From: Earliella scabrosa
Lineage: Eukaryota; Basidiomycota; Agaricomycetes; Polyporales; Polyporaceae
Assembly: GCA_022605405.1 (NCBI GenBank)
Contig: JABYQQ010000025.1
Span: 1-64,000, forward strand
Reading direction: 5' to 3'
DNA: 64,000 nucleotides
Position 1 is the stretch's first letter, and every line of letters starts with the position of its first letter. Both the position numbers and the translations under genes were made by a program. Of the stretch, positions 15,001-24,197 are shown piece by piece. The notes below the pieces were generated by a model that worked only from the letters and a program-made list of their open reading frames with translations, was not told where the DNA came from and did not search any database.

Positions 15001-16368
15001 AACGCTCGTCCCTGACACTTCAACCCTCGCACACTAACACGTTAACCCGTCACTCTTACCTCGCACGCTAACACTCTGACCGTCGTCCCTAACGCGTCAA
15101 CCCAACACTTCAACTCGTCCCTAGCACGTCAACCCAACGCTCTGACCCTCGTCCCTGAACACGTTAACCCTCGCACACTAACGCTCTGACCCTTTCGCTC
15201 TAACACGTTTACCCAACGCTCTAACCCTCGCCCTCCGACTCGTTTACCCAACGCTTCAACCCGTAACGCTCGTCCCTGACACTTCAACCCTCGCACACTA
15301 ACACGTTAACCCGTCACTCTTACCTCGCACGCTAACACTCTGACCGTCGTCCCTAACGCGTCAACCCAACACTTCAACTCGTCCCTAGCACGTCAACCCA
15401 ACGCTCTGACCCTCGTCCCTGAACACGTTAACCCTCGCACACTAACGCTCTGACCCTTTCGCTCTAACACGTTTACCCAACGCTCTAACCCTCGCCCTCC
15501 GACTCGTTTACCCAACGCTTCAACCCGTAACGCTCGTCCCTGACACTTCAACCCTCGCACACTAACACGTTAACCCGTCACTCTTACCTCGCACGCTAAC
15601 ACTCTGACCGTCGTCCCTAACGCGTCAACCCAACACTTCAACTCGTCCCTAGCACGTCAACCCAACGCTCTGACCCTCGTCCCTGAACACGTTAACCCTC
15701 GCACACTAACGCTCTGACCCTTTCGCTCTAACACGTTTACCCAACGCTCTAACCCTCGCCCTCCGACTCGTTTACCCAACGCTTCAACCCGTAACGCTCG
15801 TCCCTGACACTTCAACCCTCGCACACTAACACGTTAACCCGTCACTCTTACCTCGCACGCTAACACTCTGACCGTCGTCCCTAACGCGTCAACCCAACAC
15901 TTCAACTCGTCCCTAGCACGTCAACCCAACGCTCTGACCCTCGTCCCTGAACACGTTAACCCTCGCACACTAACGCTCTGACCCTTTCGCTCTAACACGT
16001 TTACCCAACGCTCTAACCCTCGCCCTCCGACTCGTTTACCCAACGCTTCAACCCGTAACGCTCGTCCCTGACACTTCAACCCTCGCACACTAACACGTTA
16101 ACCCGTCACTCTTACCTCGCACGCTAACACTCTGACCGTCGTCCCTAACGCGTCAACCCAACACTTCAACTCGTCCCTAGCACGTCAACCCAACGCTCTG
16201 ACCCTCGTCCCTGAACACGTTAACCCTCGCACACTAACGCTCTGACCCTTTCGCTCTAACACGTTTACCCAACGCTCTAACCCTCGCCCTCCGACTCGTT
16301 TACCCAACGCTTCAACCCGTAACGCTCGTCCCTGACACTTCAACCCTCGCACACTAACACGTTAACCC
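1..16368. repeat. 264-bp satellite array, 62 complete head-to-tail copies
   Basis: The sequence repeats with a period of exactly 264 bp (starts at 1, 265, 529 and so on) up to a sharp edge at 16368, which is 62 x 264. No variant copy was noticed by eye. One unit contains 115 C, 32 G, 57 T and 60 A, so the + strand is strongly C-rich. It contains no AT and no GG dinucleotide, hence no ATG on either strand, so it is not coding. The unit splits into about 24 blocks of mostly 9-13 nt ending in AAC or ACCC, often paired as a 12-mer (like TCGCACACTAAC) plus a 10-mer (like ACGTTAACCC). It is therefore a higher-order repeat of a degenerate ~11/22-bp monomer. TAACCC occurs three times and CCCTAA once per unit, the orientation expected of a telomeric C-strand at a left end. 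Subtelomeric satellite is the best reading; true telomere function is not shown. Confidence 0.97.
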
Positions 16369-16493
16369 GCACAACACTCTTTTAGCTATTGGTCATCTAT
16401 CATCATTCACTACCTTCCAATCACTGCCTGCCACAATGATGAGAGTGTTGAACAAGCCCGCACTATAATAACTATCACGGCCAGAGATCCAGT
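16369..16493. other. Satellite-to-unique junction
   Basis: The 264-bp unit stops abruptly: after the last ACGTTAACCC the expected GTCACTC is replaced by unrelated, more AT-rich sequence. No decaying partial repeats were noticed, so the edge is clean. Nothing recognisable lies in these 125 bp. Confidence 0.6.
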
Positions 16494-17015
16494 TCATAGA
16501 TGTTTGCGGAATCCTGAGTGCGGGGCCCTCCTGGAGTCCACGACCCCATGCCATCCGTGTATGCGGGGCTTTGAGCTACGGACATGATTCCATTTAAGCA
16601 CCTGGGTTTCTGTGAACGCGTCGATACAGCAGTTGTGCATGAACGAAGCCATCCTGGCTGTCGTGTATATCATCAAGGCTGAGGCGGCGGCGCGGCGTGG
16701 GTGCGCCTCGGTACAGTACGGCGGTCGCCGGTTATGCTCAAGTAGAACAGGTGCGAGTCCGGGGTACATTAACATGAAGGAACACGACCTCGTTGCTCTT
16801 GCATGCCAGTATGCCAACGGCGCATCAGCCTGAGGGCGCAACCGATGATACATTTTAGGGTAGTCGTTGCCGGAGTGCGAGGTGGCCACGGACGCACATT
16901 CAGTTCGCGAGTAGGCCCGAGCGAGCAAGAGCCTGTGCCCACCTTCGTCCTGATGAACCTTGTACATGACCGTCCACCACAGACGGCGCGGACGAGAACC
17001 GGAGAAGATCAACAC
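16494..17015 (-). other. Segment Y, satellite-proximal copy (decayed coding remnant)
   Basis: An open frame of 173 codons reads leftwards, but only its first part looks coding: residues 4-7 FSGS, then WTVMYKVHQDE near residues 14-25. The same stretch recurs on the + strand near 46.28 kb (WTVVYKVYEDE) and near 55.40 kb, each time downstream of an Mpv17 copy, as here. The three copies lose similarity after about 120 bp. I read it as one end of a duplicated gene whose identity I do not recognise. The rest of the frame is arginine- and histidine-rich and probably not translated. Confidence 0.4.
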
Positions 17016-17444
17016 CGTGCCGTGTTCGATTTCCCGCTAGGATGCGCGTAGCAGTAGCGGCGATCGATGTTGAGGATGCGAGAGGTCACAAAGGAGGGGC
17101 AGGGTTCAGTGAGTTCCGCAGATTAGATAGATCCGGATACTTGCAGTGACTGCGCCCCAGACGGTGAGCTCCCCGCGTAGTCCGAGCGGATAGGCGTCGA
17201 ACACCCCTTCTCACCTACCAGCCTAGGGTCCGCAAGCCCTGCAAGGTCCAGATGACCCACCTTTACACCCGAATCATCCCGCCCGCTCGAATCAAACGAC
17301 AACGCCTTCTATAACGTGCAATTAGTACTCTGGCCGGCGTGAGCACGTTCTACCTATATACAAGCATCGTTCAGACATGTCTGCGTCCAGGGACATCGTC
17401 AGATGGTATGTGCAAGTGCGACATGTCCACGTCCAATGTTCCGT
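17016..17444. other. Intergenic, no gene seen
   Basis: This is the 3' side of the Mpv17 gene. No coding or RNA feature is supported. Confidence 0.4.
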
Positions 17445-18524
17445 TCACTGTGGCTTCTTCTCGTCGTCCTCAGGAGCCTGATCGTGCGCGTGCTCGGCCG
17501 CGATCTCGAGCTGCTTCCTCGCGTTCACGGAGCTCAGGTACGCGTCTGTCCGTCACAGTAAGCAACACTGAAAACAAAGACGACAGAAAGCAGGGAGACG
17601 ACGTACTCCAGAACAGCGCAACGACGCTGACAGTCACGAAGCGCAGATGCTGCGGCACGACCGCAAAGTTGAAGATCTGCGTCGGGATGAACACGCCCCT
17701 GCGCACAACATCAGCACTTCAGCGCGCGCCTGGAAGTATAGCAGCCATAGCCAATCGCGTACCAGTTGCGAATGAGGGTAGGCACATACGCCTCCTGTAT
17801 CCGCTCCTTAGCGTCGCCCACCGACTTGCCCTCGAGCAGCGTCAAGCTCCCAAAGAAGAACGCGATCACGCCTGCACATGCACAAGAGGCACCGGGTCAG
17901 CAGGTCAGCGCTCGATCGAGCACGCCGCGCCCGACATCGGGCATGCGACAAGGGGAGGGGACGGACCGGGGGTGAAGACGAACTGGTCGAGGTAGACCTT
18001 GTACGCGACCGCCTTTGTCGGCGAGGAGAACTGCAGCCGGTTCAGGAGCTGCAGCCATTTCGTCAAGAGCGGGCCGAACATCGCGCCTGCGAGTAATGAG
18101 CACAGTGGAGGTGAGCGTCTCATCTCGGCTGCGAGTACGGGAGATGGGGCGATGGCGAGCAAGTGGCAAGCAGAGACATACCGCCATAGAAGGATAACCG
18201 CGCGGTACGCATGAACTTGAGAACACCGAGTCAGGGCGACCGCATTCAAACACGCAACACAGACACCCAGGAGGGCACAAGGGAATACGATGCGGGGGGC
18301 ATGGCACGATGGGGAGGTACGCACATCATGGTTCGCGCCCTTTTTCTCAAACGCCTGCTGCGCGAGCACGTCGCCCGTTCCGAACAGCACAAACGACGTC
18401 GCGCACTGTGTGAGCAGCGGCCTCCGGATGAGCGACGTGCTGCGCGAATCACACCGACTTCAGCATCGAGAGGGCGCGAGCGGAGGGGTACAACTCACTT
18501 GAACGCGTGTAGCAGCCTCGACAT
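17445..18524 (-). CDS. SYM1: Mpv17/PMP22-family membrane protein (Sym1-like)
   Basis: A seven-exon gene: 18524-18499, 18439-18325, 18215-18182, 18086-17967, 17871-17763, 17698-17607 and 17545-17445, 597 nt, encoding 198 aa. Family hallmarks appear in order: N-terminal [28 protein letters not shown] (residues ~20-35), [14 protein letters not shown], a YLDQ loop, [16 protein letters not shown], then YVPTLIRNW...[11 protein letters not shown] and a final helix ending [13 protein letters not shown]. The length suits a family with four membrane segments. Yeast Sym1 and animal Mpv17 sit in the mitochondrial inner membrane and PMP22 in peroxisomes; they are linked to channel activity and metabolite or stress homeostasis, but the substrate is unsettled. 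The tail is charged (EDDEKK). It is the gene nearest the satellite, and all seven exons are open, unlike the decayed copies at 44.7, 53.7 and 63.8 kb. Confidence 0.93.
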
Positions 18525-19201
18525 TGCTCCTCCGATTTTGTTATCTTCGACTCGTCGAGGGATCCTAGCTTCAGGCCGGGCGTCGAGACGATGGGTATTG
18601 GAGACGAAGAGAGATCGTGAGCTGGCAGAGGAAGGAGACTCAGAGGTGGGGTGGGAGACGGGAGGAAAGCGGGGAAGGCGACTCCCCCGTCGGCTCGCGC
18701 CTCGTCTTCGCGCGCTCGGAGCCCGGCGCGCACTCCCGAATGTGGGGCGGCGGGGCGTGCGGGGCGACTTCAACCTTCCATCAAGCCTCTCGACCGGTTC
18801 TCCCTCGCAATTTGCTTGCAGGTCGATTGGAGAATAAATCTATACATGCGCTCGATGCAGAGACATCGCAGGTCTCAAACTCACATCCTGTAAGATCCAT
18901 CTCAAGCACTGCGCACGGTGCGAATCACTATAGTACACTACCAGGGCGGAATTGTCGCGATCGAACGTGGAGAACGACAGCCTCGAGCTCGTACAGCGAG
19001 ATGGAAGTGTCCCATTCGTCACCAAAAGACTACGGCCAAGAGATTACTACGCAACTACGGAACGATAAGAGGATAAACAAACAGCACGCAGCATGAACTG
19101 GACAGTGGAAGGAGAACGCATCTACATAACTTACACACCCGCACCGTCGAGTGTCCACACCCTCGCATCCCGCACCCGCATCCACACCTCCCATCTACAG
19201 A
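18525..19201. promoter_or_regulatory. Upstream region of the Mpv17 gene
   Basis: These 677 bp separate the Mpv17 start from the 3' end of the SNARE gene; both read leftwards, so the Mpv17 promoter must lie here. The leader core GAAGCTAGG just upstream of the start is shared with decayed Mpv17 copies, and the GC-rich stretch near 18.65-18.77 kb resembles sequence near 53.4 and 63.4 kb. The duplications therefore carried the promoter with the gene. No specific factor site can be named. Confidence 0.4.
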
Positions 19202-20574
19202 TCACCGGACGATCTTGAAGTAGAGGATCACAAGAATGAGCAGAACAAGCACGACGATGATAGCGGCTGTCACGACGCGCTGCTGGTACATCCTGGGAGA
19301 AGGAGCCGTGTGAGCGACGTTACCACCACCTGTCGACAACACAACGGCGCTGAGAGCCGCGGGCCGCCAGACGAAGGACGGGAGACGCACCGTCGAATCA
19401 TCTTCTTGAGCGTGCCGGACGCACGGTCGATGGACGTGTCTGCGCGTTGCAGCTGCAGTGCGCACCCACCCAGTCAAAGTCGAAGCACGCCAGGACGGCG
19501 ACAAGGGTAATCACAGCGATATAGAACATGCAAGACACACCGAGGATCAGCATAACGACAGGCCTGCATTCAAATAACCGCCACGCACCGTGTCCCGCGC
19601 ATTCTGGATCTGCTCCCTCTGCCCGCGCAAGCTCCTCAGAATATCCGCACCCTGCTCCTCCGTCTCCAGCGCAATCCGCTGGCTCTCCATGAGCCTCCTC
19701 GAGCCATCCTCCAGGAGGGCCGTGCCCGCGAGCAGCCGCGTCCGGTCACTCGTCGACCCGTAAGGCTCGTCGCTCGTTGGTGCGCCGCCCATCCCCGGAC
19801 GGGCGAGGAGCTCGGCGCGCGAGGCCTGCGCATGCAGCTCCTTCGAAAGCTTCTTGTACCGCTGCAGGTCCGCTTTGGAGGCTTTGATCCGGGCTTGGTA
19901 CGAGGACCGCATGGACTGGGGGATCCCTTGGATCTCGATCTCCATTTGCGACACCTAAGGGTACCGGCATATACGGTAGTGAGTTCACATTGATCTAAGG
20001 ATAGAAAGGAAAGAGAAATAGAGCGTTGTGAAGAAGCTGTTGGCAAGGAGAGGTGGTGGGGAGACGGTCTCTGTTTGTGCAGCTCTGCAAAACGTCTTAA
20101 CACGGGTATGCGACTCGTCTAGCACACCCATAGGATCTCGTGTAGAGTACAGACAGCGAGACTGGCGGTATCTGAATGCGTAGCGACTAGCCTGCGACGA
20201 GAGGGAGTAGAGGAAAGGGATTAGACACTGCGCTACGCAGCCTCACCCTCTGCACCCACCGCACCTCTCAAGCACGGAATCCCAAGTGCTCAAAAAGCAA
20301 GCCGCCTACCCCCCATCTCCGCCGCAAAGCGTAGAACCTCCATGCACCGCACACCCACTCCCTCCGGCAAGGGAGAGTCCGACGACAAAAGATAGACACG
20401 CACCATCTCGTCCGCCTCGTCGAGCTCCATCTCGACGCGGCGCAACGCAGCCTTGCGCTGCTCGCCCGCCTGCGCATCCTGCGCGTCGCCCTCGAGCTTG
20501 CCGCGGATGCTCTGGACGATTTGCTTGAAGTCCTGCTCGTACGAGTCGAAGAGCGCGGTCGGCGAGTTATCCAT
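19202..20574 (-). CDS. VTI1: Vti1-like Qb-SNARE
   Basis: Exons 20574-20404, 19954-19589, 19452-19391 and 19292-19202 give 690 nt, 229 aa. The N-terminal part (MDNSPTALFDSYEQDF, then an ELDEADEM...MEIEIQGIP helix) matches the three-helix domain of Vti1. Residues ~130-205 form the SNARE motif, with the RLLAGTALLEDGSRRL start, the central Q in SLRGQREQIQ, and ADTSIDRASGTLKKMIRR. A single C-terminal membrane anchor follows (AAIIVVLVLLILVILYF) with a two-residue basic end. Vti1 joins several SNARE complexes in Golgi, endosome and vacuole transport. The first intron is 449 bp, long for this locus, but the join restores the family sequence without a gap. The start is the only upstream in-frame ATG that gives the domain. 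Confidence 0.92.
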
Positions 20575-20892
20575 CGTTCGCTTCTTCTGCTTTGGTCTCT
20601 CGAGCTAGAGATTGGGTCGGCGGTTGAGTGCTGTGCGCGTGCGGGAGACGAGAGGCGAAAGAAATGTAGAGGGTTAGGTGTAAGTTAGGAGGAGTCGGAG
20701 AGGGGAGGTCGGGATTATTGTTGGCGTGGGCGCAGTTGCCTGCGGACGAGTTGACGTCGCCGCTCGTCCCGCCCAAGCCTCGCTTTGGCTCTGTTTGTCC
20801 TCCTTCTCTTCTCGGACCACTGCGCGAATCTTATCGACCTTCGCGGAGAGCGTTCGTCCGAGGCTCAGTTCACGGACTCGAGGACACGAACG
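20575..20892. promoter_or_regulatory. Divergent promoter between VTI1 and prefoldin 6
   Basis: The two genes point away from each other with 318 bp between their start codons, so the interval must hold both promoters. No named motif can be supported from sequence alone. Confidence 0.5.
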
Positions 20893-21464
20893 ATGGCGGC
20901 AGCGCTGCAAGAGCGACTGCAGGCAGCGTCGGCCGAGTTCCAGAAGATTCAGACCGACCTAACCCTCGCGGTCGATGCCCGCCAGAAGCTCGACGCCCAG
21001 CTCTCCGAGAACGAGCTCGTCAAGAAGGTCCGTACCGCTCCCTATTGCCCTCCTCGTATCTGTCCCCGCACTGACGAGCCCGAGCAGGAATTTGCGTCGC
21101 TCACGCCCGCGAACACGGTCTACAAGCTCGTTGGGCCCGTGCTCGTACAGCAGGACCAGGCAGAGGCGAAGCAGAACGTCGATACCCGGCTCGACTTCAT
21201 CCGGAGCGAGATGTGCGTCCCCACTCTTACTCTTCTCCTGTCATCCCGCTCACGCTTCCTTGACGCACGAACGCAGTAAACGCGTGGAGGCGCAGCTGAA
21301 GGACCTGGGGGAGAAATCGGACAAGAAGAAGAACGAGGTACGTCTGCCCGCTCGCCTGTCCGTCTGTGTGTGGTGGAGTGCGACTCTGACGCTTTGCTTT
21401 GTTCGTCTAGCTCGTCGAGATCCAGGCTGCGCTTCAGCAAAAGGCTGCCCCCGCCGCTGCATAG
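20893..21464 (+). CDS. YKE2: Prefoldin subunit 6
   Basis: Four exons (20893-21027, 21088-21212, 21277-21337, 21411-21464) sum to 375 nt, 124 aa, the usual size for this beta-type subunit. The layout is that of the family: an N-terminal coiled-coil helix (LQERLQAASAEFQKIQTDL), a beta-hairpin core with ANTVYKLVGPVLVQQD at about residues 55-70, then RLDFI and a second coiled coil (RVEAQLKDLGEKSDKKKNE) ending in a short Ala-rich tail. Prefoldin is the cytosolic hexamer that passes unfolded actin and tubulin to the CCT chaperonin. Introns are 60-73 bp. It shares a 318-bp divergent promoter with the Vti1 gene. No defect is seen. Confidence 0.93.
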
Positions 21465-21983
21465 CACCCTCCCACCGAGGCCAGACCGATACCGATGATG
21501 CGGATTCATATGAACCTTGCTGTAGCCTTAGCGATCTTCAATCCTTATTATACCGCACGATGCAAGCCGGTGCTCCTAACCGATCCGCACTACGAGCCCC
21601 TGTACAGCTTCGCAGCGGGGCGCACGATCGTGCAGGACGGGTCCGGAGCTCGTGGTGACCGACGCGCAACACGATGTGGCACACACGAGGTCGATGGGGG
21701 ACGGAGGATGTGCGACAGCAGCCGGGTTGCACGGGTTGTGCACCGTGTGTACAGTGAGTCTGGCTATGGGGAACGGAATCGTACGTCTATGCGTCCAGCC
21801 CACACAAGCCCAGTCCCTCGCCACCATGCTCCGACTCGCGCTCTTCTCCCTCCAACCTCAGGCCTTGACCTGTCCAATCTCCCCCTAGCCTCTGCTCATC
21901 CCTCCTCGTCCTCCCCTCGAATTACCGCACCGCGGGATATTAGGTGCACTTGCCGCTGACGCGGGCTCCATGTCGAGTGCGCA
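21465..21983. other. Convergent intergenic region, no gene seen
   Basis: The interval lies between the 3' ends of prefoldin 6 (+) and the uS17 gene (-), so it holds their 3' untranslated ends. Open frames here show no recognisable protein and overlap one another in several frames. Confidence 0.4.
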
Positions 21984-22523
21984 TCACGCCGTCTGCTCCA
22001 AGTGTGGTGTTTGCGCTTCTGCTTGAGCTTGAGCAGCAGCAGCCTGACGTGCATGCAGCGCCTCGCGCTCCCGCTCGGGGCTCTTGAGCACCTTCTCGAG
22101 CGTGAACCGCTTCCTGGCCGAGATCGGCGGGCAGTTCCGGATGAGGACCGTGTCGCTGGGCCTCAGCTCTGCGTCCCGTCATCCCGTCCGGGCAGCCCGT
22201 GAGTTAGAGAGACGGGGCGTGTGTGAAGAGGGAGAAGAACGTACGGTTGCTCTCATCGTGCGTCAGATACTTTTTACTCCGCTCCAGCCTCTGCACCGCG
22301 CCGCAACAACATCTCAAGTCAGCTTCTGCGTAAGACGTGACCGCGCACGATGCCGTACACGAGCGGATGGTCGAACGGGTGGGGGAATGGGGGAGGGGAA
22401 CGGGGGAGGGGAACGCACCTTGCCGGTCTTGGGGTGGAAGACGTAGCGGGAGACGGTGACCGTCGCGGTCTTGTTCATGAACCCGACCTTCGTGACCTGG
22501 CCGATGAGCGACATGGGCGGCAT
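21984..22523 (-). CDS. MRPS17: Mitochondrial small ribosomal subunit protein uS17
   Basis: Exons 22523-22419, 22290-22245 and 22168-21984 give 336 nt, 111 aa. The S17 OB-fold is clear: IGQVTKVGFMNKTATVTVSR, then FHPKTGK, RSKKYLTHDE, and SDTVLIRNCPPISARKRF, the family's second signature. The body matches bacterial-type S17 more than cytosolic uS17/S11, and a short Ala/Gln-rich tail follows, as in fungal mitochondrial forms. It would bind 16S-like rRNA in the mitochondrial small subunit. There is no long cleavable presequence, so targeting is probably by an internal N-terminal signal. The start at MPPMS is chosen because the longer open frame upstream (to 22757) shows no conserved sequence. Confidence 0.9.
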
Positions 22524-22894
22524 CCTGGGCGACCGTTCGAGCGAGTGTGGGGAGAGGACGGGTGCGTAGAGTTCGGGCGAGACGGACGATGGTACGGTCC
22601 AGCACAACGCTCTAGACGAGCGCAACTCTTCAGCGCTTGCAGCACTGACTCCTAGCACGTGATCGCAGGGATTTTGCACGGGCGCTTGCATGGTATCCAA
22701 GCTCGAAGTTGGTCTCGCACTCCGCTGGGAAGGACACGGCATGCAGCGTGCTCCCAACTATGTACCATGACAATTTCACACGCGATCCTTCCGACGCTAC
22801 GAGACGGGTAGTAGGTACATAGTATACACACGGCGCGCGCAGAGGTCGTGCTCGGCCGTGAATTCCCCTGAGCGGTTCTTTGTCGCGTCGAGGC
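22524..22894. other. Intergenic, no gene seen
   Basis: This is the upstream side of the uS17 gene and must contain its promoter. Nothing else is supported. Confidence 0.35.
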
Positions 22895-23632
22895 TTACGG
22901 GCAGTGAGCGCAAAGTATGTATCGGGGACTCAGATGGAGCCGTGCTTTGAAAGGACAAGTGAGCGGCACGGGCACCGGATGGCCAGAATGGCCCGTATGA
23001 GACCGGATGCTGAAGAGCAGGCGCGTCCGAGGAATGGGGAGGATCTGAGCGCGAGAGCGGTGCGGAATGAAGAAGCGTGAGCACGGAGCAGAACATGTAA
23101 CGTCCGTTCGACGGTAGCAACACGCGCAACAAGCCGAGTCGATTGTTGTCCCTTCGTGATTGACTCGGTCGCGCGCGGAGGTAGGTAGTGGAGTTGTAGG
23201 CAAGCAACGACTGGAAATGATCGTTGACCACACAGCTTCATATGCGAGGGCGTTGATGTGCTGAACGCTGAAGCATAAGACTCGACGACTCGGACGCGAG
23301 GGAAATCGATGTATTGCCGATACGGAGAACACAGTTACAGGATGTTCGAAAACAATGGCATTTGCGGCATGAAAGCACTCACCGGTACGCCCGGGAATGG
23401 CGATGTTCCGCGAAGAATGGCAAAGGAATATTGCGACTGTTCAGGACATCAGGTCAGTAACGGCCGACGAAGACGTTTCAGAGACGAGGGAAAACGGGAG
23501 AAAAGGGTCAGAATTGCAGAAGTGATAATCATCAAGTGGTCGAGAGACCATGAGACTGTTGAGCTTGAATGTGATATTGTGTTCATCACGAGCGAGCGGG
23601 GAGGCTCCAGGTCACGAAGGGGTACTCACCAT
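22895..23632 (-). CDS. Possible small spliced gene, unknown (weak)
   Basis: A candidate only. An ATG at 23632-23630 is followed directly by a consensus donor (GTGAGT). A second exon 23436-23383 (SQYSFAILRGTSPFPGVP) ends at another GTGAGT. An acceptor at 23261 would open a third exon to a stop at 22895, giving 423 nt, 140 aa in one frame. The predicted C-terminal part is Cys- and Arg-rich and unlike any family I know, and all three frames of that stretch are open, so the third exon may be wrong. It would be transcribed away from the Set3-like gene. The splice signals are the main support; it could equally be the spliced 5' end of a non-coding transcript. Confidence 0.22.
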
Positions 23633-24197
23633 GCTCGAGCAGTGCGCGTGCTGCGGTCTGAACGACACAAAAGCGCGACCTTGAAAACTTTTCGGGCGCG
23701 GAAGAGGACGGGGTGGGAGCAATGGAGAGAAATAGACTAGACCGGGTGGGACTGCTTGATATGAAAACAGCTGACAGCGGGATGGGTCACTAATCGGGAC
23801 GGCGAGACCGACGAACGAGGGCGCCGTCGTCCGCTACACCAGTCGCAACCGCGCAACGAGGGCCAATAGCGGGGCGGACATGCACGGAGGATGTGCTGGA
23901 GGCATCGCTCAAGCAGTTGGGGGACGGAGATGAGGGCGAGAAGACGATTGGAAGAGGGAAGACGATGGGAAAGAAAAAAGAGAGTTGGCGCATGCGCAAG
24001 GGCGTGTTGTTTGTGTCTGTTTGCAAAATGTGGCGAAGGGCGTTTGTCAGTCCACTGCTGAGTCCCAGAGGCGCCCAGACCATATCTTCGCCCTCGTCCT
24101 CAACGACCCTCGCCCGCTCGCCCGCCTTCCTCTCTCCGCCCCACGACGACGACGACACCGCTCGAGACGACGGCCAGGCCCTGTGCTCTTCTATGAT
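23633..24197. promoter_or_regulatory. Upstream region of the Set3-like gene
   Basis: 565 bp precede the chosen start. An in-frame extension reaches back to 23985 without a stop, but its sequence (Arg/Pro-rich) does not look conserved, so it is treated as 5' untranslated. Confidence 0.4.

Noticed and set aside
1..16368. CRISPR array
   Set aside because: Repeats are contiguous without unique spacers, the unit is 264 bp, and all surrounding genes are eukaryotic with introns.
1..16368. Plain telomere repeat
   Set aside because: TAACCC occurs only three times per 264 bp and the blocks vary in length and sequence; it is telomere-like at most.
17339..17995. 218-codon + strand frame
   Set aside because: It is antisense to exons 5-7 of the Mpv17 gene and is Arg/Ser-rich shadow sequence.
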